Positions 1 to 5,534 of a DNA stretch of 8,873 nt are shown piece after piece. Source of the DNA: CAZYTO01 sp964650405 (lineage in GTDB: Bacteria; Acidobacteriota; Thermoanaerobaculia; Gp7-AA8); the NCBI GenBank assembly GCA_964650405.1, contig CAZYTO010000248.1, positions 1-8,873 on the forward strand, given 5' to 3'. Every line of letters begins with the position of its first letter. Position 1 is the first letter of the stretch. Below the pieces are notes generated by a model, which saw only the letters and a list, made by a program, of their open reading frames with translations, had not been told where the DNA came from and searched no databases. The position numbers and the translations under genes were made by a program.

Positions 1-699
1 GGGTTCGGCGAGCATTCCGTCTGGCTGGGCGGCCTGGGGATCGAGACGCTGTATCTTTTCGTCATCGGCACGAATCCCGGGTTTCAGCGCTGGGTCGACG
101 AGCGGGATGTGGCGCAGGTCCATGGCGAGACCGAGGAGGTGCGGGCGCATCTCGTGACCAGCCTCGGCGGCGCGCCGCGGCAGCGGTTCATCCGCCTGGA
201 AGAGAAGATCGGCAGGATCGGAAAGCTCTACGACGAATCGGGCGCCGACAGCTTCCTCTTCGACACGAACCGCGACGCGCTGAAGAAGCTGTCGTGGGCG
301 TTCCTCAAGTTGCTCGTCGCCCAGCGGAACCTCCTCATCTCCAGCTCGCAGTCGAACGACGCCGAGCTGCGCGGACAGATCGATGCACTGCAGAAAGAGC
401 TGGCCGGCAACGTGGCCACACCGGCCGTGCGCGATTCGAAGAAAGCCACCCTCGACCTGCTCCGGGCGCGGGTCGACAACGTGCGGCGCCGTGCCGAAAC
501 GCTGGCTGAAGTCGACGCCGACCTGGCACGCGTCGAGGCCCAGATCGACCTCGCCCTCGAGGAAGCCAGCCTCAAGGAGAAGCCGGCGGCCATCTCCGCG
601 AACATCGACCTCCTGAGCCGCCGCCTGGTCGCGGAGGACTACGGCGACGCCGGCGCGGCCATCGCCTCGCTCGACCAGACGTACGAGGCTGAGCACTGA
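1..699 (+). CDS. Coiled-coil protein with hydrophobic segment, 3' part (5' end outside window)
   Basis: The reading frame is open to the left edge, so this is the last 232 residues of a longer protein. A GTG at 109 is possible but unnecessary, because the frame continues upstream with sensible protein. Residues about 7-24 are hydrophobic with glycines (VWLGGLGIETLYLFVIG) and could be a membrane or membrane-associated segment. The rest is mostly charged helix: residues about 121-136 and 146-191 show coiled-coil character, with a loop rich in Ser/Asn between helices near 115-121. I recognise no family and no catalytic motif. The stop codon TGA (697-699) shares its last base with the ATG of the AAA+ gene, so the two are surely co-transcribed and probably translationally coupled. 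A role as adaptor or substrate of that ATPase is inference. Confidence 0.8.
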   Translation, partial: GFGEHSVWLGGLGIETLYLFVIGTNPGFQRWVDERDVAQVHGETEEVRAHLVTSLGGAPRQRFIRLEEKIGRIGKLYDESGADSFLFDTNRDALKKLSWAFLKLLVAQRNLLISSSQSNDAELRGQIDALQKELAGNVATPAVRDSKKATLDLLRARVDNVRRRAETLAEVDADLARVEAQIDLALEEASLKEKPAAISANIDLLSRRLVAEDYGDAGAAIASLDQTYEAEH

Positions 700-2348
700 T
701 GCCGTCGAAGCTGCCGCAGTGGGCGGACCGGCTGGTCACGCTGTACGAAAGCCAGGCCTCGAATCAGTTTCTTCTCTACGGCAACGTCAACGATCACTTC
801 GTCCTGCCGCTCAGCGACGGGCCATGCCTCGGCAGCATCTACGACTTCCTGCGCCGGGTGATGATGCCGGGCTTCGACGTCGTGCTCAGCTACGACCTCG
901 GCAACGGCATCCGCATCGACAAGGGCGGCGACATCCTGCAGAAATGGCCCGGATACAAGGAAACGCCGGAGCTGCCCCGCCCGCCCCGGGCGGCCATCGA
1001 GTGGCTGACGCGCTACTTCCGGTACGCGGCCAACATCGCCCGCCTCGGACAGCAGGCCCCGCAGATCGGCTTCACCATGCGTTCCGCCGATCTCGTCGTC
1101 CCGGCCACGCAGGCCTCACCGAACTACGAGCTCTCCGCGCTGGCCCTGCTGATGCGCGAGTGGGCTTCCGACGATCTCGCCCAGCACGCGCTCGTGACGT
1201 GGCTCATCGCCGACAACCGCGCCGACGTCCATCCCCTGCTCGTCAACAACCCCCGCACGGCCGCCATCGAAGTGCCGCTGCCGGCCATGAGCGAGCTGCG
1301 CGACGCCATCGAGATCGTCCGTCCCCGGCATCCCATCGCCCTCAAGGAGCTCGGCGCGCAGAGCGAACAGCTCGCCCAGCAGCTCGTCGGCGCGACCACG
1401 ACGTCGATCGAGCATCTCCTCCGGATCACGGAACACGACAAGAAGACGCTCACCACGAACGACATCTCGGAGCTGAAGAAGGAGCTGGTCGAGAACGACG
1501 CGGCCGGGCTCATCGACTTCATCGAGCCCTCCCGCACGCTCGACGACGTCTACGCGCAGGACGCGCTCAAGACGGCGCTGCGCCAGGACATGGCGCTCTG
1601 GCGCTCCGGCGACGCCCAGGCCATGCCGATGGGGTACCTCTTCTGCGGCCCGGTCGGCACGGGCAAGACGTATCTGGTGGAATGCCTGGCCGGCGACGCG
1701 GGCGTCCCGGTGGTGAAGCTGAAGAACTTCCGCGACAAATGGGTGGGCAGCACGGAGGGAAACCTCGAGAAGATCTTCCGGCTGCTGAAGAGCCTCGGGC
1801 GCTGCCTCGTCTTCATCGACGAGGCGGACCAGGCCCTCGGGAAGCGCGACAGCGGCGCAAACGACTCGGGACTTTCAGGCCGGATCTACTCGATGTTCGC
1901 CGAGGAGATGAGCAACTCGTCCAACCGCGGCAAGATCGTCTGGATCCTCGCCTCCAGCCGCCCGGACCTCATCGAAGTCGATCTCAAGCGTCCCGGCCGC
2001 GTCGACGTCAAGGTTCCCATCTTCCCGACGGCCAACGCCGCCGAGGGGATGCAGTTGCTCTACGCTCTCTGCAAACGGCGGGGCGTGCCTCTGCCGGACG
2101 ACGAGCGTGAGCATGTCGAGCCGATGGTCCCGCCCCTCCTCACTCCCGGCGCCGCCGAGGCCGTCGCGGTGAAGGTCTACCGGACGATGAAGACCGAGAA
2201 CATCGCCCCCCTCGAGGCCCTCAAGCGGACGCTCGACTCCTACCAGAATCCGGTCCCGAAGGACGTGCTCGACTTCCAGATCTCTCTGGCCGCGCGCGAA
2301 GCCAGCGACGTCGACTTCGTTCCCGAGGTGTTCCGGCAGTTTCGGTGA
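699..2348 (+). CDS. AAA+ family ATPase with probable degenerate N-terminal AAA module
   Basis: 549 aa. The C-terminal half (about 285-520) is a classical AAA module: Walker A GPVGTGKT at 317-324, a pore-loop-1-like KWVG at 347-350, Walker B VFIDEAD at 371-377, sensor-1 region ASSRPD at 418-423 and arginine-finger motif RPGR at 431-434. The usual sensor-1 Asn (as in ATNRPD) is Ser420. The pore loop suggests threading or remodelling of a protein; no protease domain is present. The N-terminal half has no Walker A, but residues 166-201 (IADNRADVHPL, then VPLP and an Arg) look like the sensor-1 and following region of an AAA domain, so a decayed first AAA domain is likely, as in the organisation of Ycf46-type ATPases. 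The motif LLYGNVNDHF lies at 25-34. The ATG at 699 overlaps the preceding stop. Substrate unknown; the upstream coiled-coil protein is the natural partner. Confidence 0.9.
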   Translation: MPSKLPQWADRLVTLYESQASNQFLLYGNVNDHFVLPLSDGPCLGSIYDFLRRVMMPGFDVVLSYDLGNGIRIDKGGDILQKWPGYKETPELPRPPRAAIEWLTRYFRYAANIARLGQQAPQIGFTMRSADLVVPATQASPNYELSALALLMREWASDDLAQHALVTWLIADNRADVHPLLVNNPRTAAIEVPLPAMSELRDAIEIVRPRHPIALKELGAQSEQLAQQLVGATTTSIEHLLRITEHDKKTLTTNDISELKKELVENDAAGLIDFIEPSRTLDDVYAQDALKTALRQDMALWRSGDAQAMPMGYLFCGPVGTGKTYLVECLAGDAGVPVVKLKNFRDKWVGSTEGNLEKIFRLLKSLGRCLVFIDEADQALGKRDSGANDSGLSGRIYSMFAEEMSNSSNRGKIVWILASSRPDLIEVDLKRPGRVDVKVPIFPTANAAEGMQLLYALCKRRGVPLPDDEREHVEPMVPPLLTPGAAEAVAVKVYRTMKTENIAPLEALKRTLDSYQNPVPKDVLDFQISLAAREASDVDFVPEVFRQFR

Positions 2349-2373
2349 TCGTTGATCGTTGGTCGTTGTTCGT
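2346..2373 (+). repeat. Heptamer array A (TGNTCGT x4)
   Basis: Four contiguous 7-base units: TGATCGT, TGATCGT, TGGTCGT and TGTTCGT (ACGANCA on the other strand). The first unit contains the TGA stop codon of the AAA+ gene. Looser copies continue to about 2395. It belongs to the same period-7 class as the other arrays in this window. Confidence 0.75.
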
Positions 2374-2421
2374 CCGTTCACCGCTCCATCCGTTCGCCGC
2401 TGTTTGCTTGAGACATAAGGC

Positions 2422-2463
2422 CATCACCAACCACGGACAACGAGCAACGGAGAACGACCAGCG
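2422..2463 (+). repeat. Degenerate heptamer array B
   Basis: Six period-7 units are in register: CATCACC, AACCACG, GACAACG, AGCAACG, GAGAACG and ACCAGCG. The AACCACG unit links this array to the AACCACT arrays further right, and the NNCAACG units are roughly the complement of array A. Arrays A and B therefore form an imperfect inverted pair around about 2375-2420. Apart from a possible promoter at 2466, I see nothing else in this gap. Confidence 0.55.
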
Positions 2464-2465
2464 GC

Positions 2466-2471
2466 TACAAT
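2466..2471 (+). promoter_or_regulatory. Putative -10 box, near-leaderless start of the V4R-like gene
   Basis: TACAAT, five of six matches to TATAAT, preceded by GC (GGCTACAATT). It ends nine bases before the ATG at 2481, so transcription would start at or within a few bases of the start codon. No Shine-Dalgarno sequence and no -35 match are visible, which agrees with a leaderless or near-leaderless mRNA. Confidence 0.45.
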
Positions 2472-2480
2472 TCATGGATC

Positions 2481-3113
2481 ATGTCACTTCTGAAGCAGCG
2501 GAAAAGCGCGGCCGTGCCACCGCGTCTCGACGGGAAAGAAGTGCTCGTCGGGCCGAATCCCGAGCTTGCATTCGTGAAGGGAGTGATGTTCGGCGGCCGG
2601 AAGCAATTCCTGGCCGACGAGCTGGGTGAGAAAGGGTTCAACGAGTTCGCCGCGAAACTGACGCCTCGAACGGCCGGCTACACGAAGGTACCGCTGGCCT
2701 CGAGCTGGTGCGAGTTCGGGTCGCTCATCGAGCTCGATCGGGCTATCTACGAAGCGCTGAAGACGAAGTATCCAAACGTCCTGGCCCTCATCGGGGCCGC
2801 CTCGGCGGAGCTGGGCATCGGCAAGGTCTACAAGTCCCTCGACAACGCGGAGCTGGTGAAGTTCCTGGAGAGCCAGGCGCTCTTCCACAGCCAGTTCCAG
2901 AAGTTCGGCCACGTCACCTTCACGAAGACGCCGAACGGTGGCCGGACCACGTGCAGCGACTACGGCTGCTACAGCCCGTTCTTCTGCGCCAGCGCCATCG
3001 GCTTCTACATGGAGTCCATCCTGCGCCACGGCGGCAACGACCCCACGGTAACGGAGACGAAGTGCACGACGCTGGGGGACCACGTCTGTGTCTTCGAGAT
3101 GCACTGGAAATGA
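2481..3113 (+). CDS. V4R / DUF2378-like Cys-rich small-molecule-binding domain protein
   Basis: 210 aa, soluble, with no signal peptide. The C-terminus reads TETKCTTLGDHVCVFEMHW (191-209), the typical end of the V4R (4-vinyl reductase) and DUF2378 families: a Cys, then GD, then a second Cys before a beta strand. The N-terminal part (about 32-60, KGVMFGGRKQFLADELGEKG) also follows the DUF2378 layout. Six cysteines lie at 77, 158, 163, 169, 195 and 203, with C158/C163/C169 clustered. V4R-type domains are thought to bind small hydrophobic ligands or metals, but the ligand here is unknown. The ATG at 2481 is supported by the upstream TACAAT. The stop overlaps the start of the persulfide dioxygenase-rhodanese gene, so the two are expressed together; a sensor or carrier role for sulfane sulfur is a hypothesis only. 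A catalytic function is not excluded. Confidence 0.8.
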   Translation: MSLLKQRKSAAVPPRLDGKEVLVGPNPELAFVKGVMFGGRKQFLADELGEKGFNEFAAKLTPRTAGYTKVPLASSWCEFGSLIELDRAIYEALKTKYPNVLALIGAASAELGIGKVYKSLDNAELVKFLESQALFHSQFQKFGHVTFTKTPNGGRTTCSDYGCYSPFFCASAIGFYMESILRHGGNDPTVTETKCTTLGDHVCVFEMHWK

Positions 3114-4453
3114 GCCAGATCTTCTTCCAGCAGTTCTACCTGAACTGCCTTGCTCACGCCTCCTATCTGCTGGCGGAGGGGAGCGAGGCGGCGGTGGTGG
3201 ACCCGCAGCGTGACGTCGAGCAGTACATCGAAGCGGCGTCATGGCTTGGCGCCAGCATCCGTTACGTCATCGAGACGCACCTGCACGCCGACTTCGTGAG
3301 CGGCCATCGCGAGCTGGCCGCCCGCACCGGGGCCACGATCGTCATCGGCGAAAAGGCCGGCGCCGAGTTTCCGCACAAGGCTGTGCGCGACGGCAGCGTG
3401 CTGCCGCTCGGCGCCATCGAACTGCGGGCCATCGAGACGCCGGGACACACACCGGAATCGGTCTGCTGGCTGGTCGTCGAAAAGGGCCGCCCGACGAAGG
3501 TGCTGACCGGCGACACGCTCTTCGTGGGAGACGTCGGCCGTCCCGACCTGGCCGGCGCGCGCGGCTTCACGTCGGAGCAGATGGCGGGCATGCTGTACGA
3601 CTCGCTGCACACGAAGCTGCTCCGGCTGCCCGATGATGTCGAGGTCTGGCCCGCGCACGGGGCCGGCTCGGCCTGCGGCCGCAACATCTCGAAGGAGACG
3701 TCTTCCACGATCGGCCTCCAGCGGCGCATCAACTACGCCCTGCAGCCGATGGGGCGCGAGGCCTTCGTGGAGCTGATGACCAGCGGGCTCGCCGCGCCGC
3801 CGCGTTACTTCCCGCGCGACGCGGAGATCAATCGCCGCGGCGCGAGACCGCTGGCGGAAGTGGACGCTCCGCAGCTCGACGGCACCGCCGCGCGCAAGCT
3901 GGCCAGGCGCGGCGCGACATTGCTCGACGTCCGGGATGCGGCGGCCTTCCTGGCCGGCCACGCCAAGGGCGCCGTCAACATCGGCCTCGGCGGCCAGTTC
4001 GCGAGCTGGTGCGGCACGCTGCTGTCGATGGACGAACCGATCGTCATCATCGCCGGCGAAGAGCACACGGCGGCGGAAGCCGTCATGCGCCTGGCACGCG
4101 TCGGCATGGAGAACGTCGCCGGCTGGATGATGGCCGGCAAACGTACATACGGCAGGATCCCCCAGGTCAGCGCACGCGAGCTCGCCGCGGCGCCGCAACC
4201 GGTCCTCGATGTCCGCCGCCGCGCCGAATTCGAAAGCGGCCACATCCCCGGCGCGACGAACGTGCCTCTCGACGAACTGCTCCAGCGTCTCGACGAAGTG
4301 CCGCGCGCCGCCCAGCTCGCAGTCGTCTGCGCAGGCGGCTACCGCTCGTCTGCGGCTTGTTCACTCCTCGCCCGCGCCGGTTTCAAGAACCTCATGAATG
4401 TGACCGGCGGGACGTCCGCGTGGGTGAAGGAAGGGCTGCCGACCGAGGCATGA
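3110..4453 (+). CDS. CstB-like persulfide dioxygenase-rhodanese fusion (MBL fold plus two rhodanese domains)
   Basis: 447 aa, cytoplasmic. Residues 1-230 are a metallo-beta-lactamase-fold persulfide dioxygenase: THLHADFVSGH at 56-66, PGH at 111-113 and TGD at 133-135, giving likely iron ligands H57, H113 and D135, plus PAHGAGSACG at 181-190. Residues about 255-345 form a rhodanese-like domain (LLDVRDAAAF, 271-280) with no catalytic Cys in the expected loop (IIAGEEHTAAEA), hence a pseudo-rhodanese. Residues about 355-445 form an active rhodanese with loop CAGGYRS (C407-S413). This order and length match Staphylococcus aureus CstB, which oxidises low-molecular-weight persulfides and makes thiosulfate. 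Expected role: removal of sulfide-derived persulfides. The ATG at 3110 overlaps the V4R-like stop (ATGA). The frame is open further upstream to 2708, but that part is a shadow of the V4R-like gene. Confidence 0.9.
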   Translation: MSQIFFQQFYLNCLAHASYLLAEGSEAAVVDPQRDVEQYIEAASWLGASIRYVIETHLHADFVSGHRELAARTGATIVIGEKAGAEFPHKAVRDGSVLPLGAIELRAIETPGHTPESVCWLVVEKGRPTKVLTGDTLFVGDVGRPDLAGARGFTSEQMAGMLYDSLHTKLLRLPDDVEVWPAHGAGSACGRNISKETSSTIGLQRRINYALQPMGREAFVELMTSGLAAPPRYFPRDAEINRRGARPLAEVDAPQLDGTAARKLARRGATLLDVRDAAAFLAGHAKGAVNIGLGGQFASWCGTLLSMDEPIVIIAGEEHTAAEAVMRLARVGMENVAGWMMAGKRTYGRIPQVSARELAAAPQPVLDVRRRAEFESGHIPGATNVPLDELLQRLDEVPRAAQLAVVCAGGYRSSAACSLLARAGFKNLMNVTGGTSAWVKEGLPTEA

Positions 4454-4476
4454 CTGGCGATCAGCAACGAGCGCCC

Positions 4477-4507
4477 TAACCGCTAACCACTACCCACTAA
4501 CCACTCC
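4477..4507 (+). repeat. Heptamer array C (TAACCAC-type)
   Basis: Units TAACCGC, TAACCAC, TACCCAC and TAACCAC run from 4477 to 4504. The period-7 register can be traced back weakly to about 4459 (GATCAGC, AACGAGC). The array fills most of the 61-base gap between two convergent genes. No clear hairpin terminator is visible for either gene. Confidence 0.75.
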
Positions 4508-4514
4508 GTTCTGA

Positions 4515-5399
4515 CTACGCGGTTTCCTGCGGATCGCTCGTCGCCATCGGGTGGTGGTGCTGGCTGAGGGGGTCGCCGCCGTTGCGGCGGGCCAGCATGC
4601 GCTCGACGTAACTGACACGCGCCAGCAATTCGGCCTGGCCGCGCAGCAGGGCCTCGATCTCCATCTCCGCCTTCAGGTTCACCTGGTAGTCGTTCTCGGA
4701 GAGGAGCTTGTCCTTCGAAGCCTGGCGGTTCTGACTCATCATGATGATCGGCGCCTGAATGGCGGCGACGGTGGAGAGGACGAGGTTGAGCAGGATGAAG
4801 GGGTAGAGATCGAACTTCGTCAAGCCGGCGATGTTCACGCCCATCCAGACCGCCATGATGGCCATGAACAGGAAGATGAACGGCCACGACCCGCCGAACT
4901 TCGCGACCTTGTCGGCGATGCGCTGGCCGAAAGTGAGGTGCTCTTCCGCCTCCTCCAGCACGTTGCGCGACACCTGCCGCGACATGAGCTCGTTCGTCTG
5001 GCGGAGCCGCTCGCTCATCTCGGCGATGATGCGCAGTGCCGCGGCGGGGTTCTTGTTCACGAAGTCGACGAGATCTTCGCGGTCGAGACGGATCAGGCGG
5101 GAGTGCTTGACCGCGGTGGCCGTCGCCGACCGCGGCGCTCCGTCAAAGAGCGACAGCTCGCCGAAGTACTGGCTGGTGAAGAGCGTGGCCAGGCAGACCT
5201 TCGCTTTCCCCTCGCCGTACGAGATCTCCACGCCGCCGTCGTCGATGATGAAGAGCGACGACCCCTCGTCGCCCTGGGCGAAGACGACGTCCCCTTCGTT
5301 GTATTCGATCTCCTCCAGCCGCTTCGACAACGACGCAAGGTCGTCCTCGGTCAGCGACTCGAAGAGCGGAATGTTGGCGAGCAGGTCCCCGCGACTCAC
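4515..5399 (-). CDS. Cyclic-nucleotide-binding domain fused to DUF1003 membrane protein
   Basis: 294 aa. Residues about 10-125 form a CRP/PKA-type cyclic nucleotide-binding domain with phosphate-binding cassette FGELSLFDGAPRSATA (79-94), including E81 and R90, the residues that usually contact ribose and phosphate. A helical linker (about 126-160) leads to a DUF1003 domain: two membrane helices at about 171-190 and 197-221, then the family signature MMSQNRQASKDKLLSENDY (220-238) and a charged helix to about 272. The C-terminus is polar with HHH. DUF1003 has no settled function; ligand-controlled membrane activity is inference. The GTG start at 5399 is the only one possible nearby, since an in-frame TAG lies two codons upstream. 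No Shine-Dalgarno is visible. It is downstream of the CLC gene on the same strand, 135 bases away across a repeat array. Confidence 0.88.
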   Translation of the reverse strand: MSRGDLLANIPLFESLTEDDLASLSKRLEEIEYNEGDVVFAQGDEGSSLFIIDDGGVEISYGEGKAKVCLATLFTSQYFGELSLFDGAPRSATATAVKHSRLIRLDREDLVDFVNKNPAAALRIIAEMSERLRQTNELMSRQVSRNVLEEAEEHLTFGQRIADKVAKFGGSWPFIFLFMAIMAVWMGVNIAGLTKFDLYPFILLNLVLSTVAAIQAPIIMMSQNRQASKDKLLSENDYQVNLKAEMEIEALLRGQAELLARVSYVERMLARRNGGDPLSQHHHPMATSDPQETA

Positions 5400-5436
5400 T
5401 GGCTAAGGGTAACACGCAGGAAGGATTGAGGTTGAG

Positions 5437-5471
5437 TGGTGGTACGCAAGACCGCAAGACCCTTACCACCA
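5437..5471. repeat. 8-bp inverted repeat at edge of heptamer array D
   Basis: TGGTGGTA at 5437-5444 is the exact complement of TACCACCA at 5464-5471, with a 19-base spacer. The right arm is the first unit of array D. It could form a stem in the RNA between the CLC and DUF1003 genes, but has no U-tract and may simply be an inverted fragment of the repeat. Confidence 0.4.
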
Positions 5472-5526
5472 ACCACTAACCACCAACCACCAACCACTAA
5501 CCACCAACCACTAACCACTGACCACT
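5464..5526 (+). repeat. Heptamer array D (AACCACT/AACCACC x9)
   Basis: Nine contiguous 7-base units: TACCACC, then AACCACT or AACCACC seven times, then GACCACT. T and C alternate irregularly at the seventh position. The array ends eight bases before the CLC stop codon (TAG on the minus strand, 5535-5537), so it is transcribed as a GG-rich RNA (GGTTGGTGG type) if CLC transcription reads on. It is the longest and cleanest array in the window. Confidence 0.9.
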
Positions 5527-5534
5527 TCCCTCGG

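Noticed and set aside
719..2110. 463-codon open frame in another frame of the AAA+ gene
   Set aside because: Arg/Pro/Ala-rich shadow of the AAA+ gene, which has all motifs in the real frame.
2708..3109. N-terminal extension of the persulfide dioxygenase to 2708
   Set aside because: The extension overlaps the V4R-like gene and reads as Arg-rich nonsense; family proteins begin at about the ATG at 3110.
3239..4243. 334-codon open frame on the minus strand
   Set aside because: Antisense shadow of the persulfide dioxygenase-rhodanese gene.
4551..5429. 292-codon open frame on the plus strand
   Set aside because: Antisense shadow of the cyclic-nucleotide-binding/DUF1003 gene; no domain signals.
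5464..5526. CRISPR array
   Set aside because: Units are 7 bases and contiguous, with no spacers and no cas genes.
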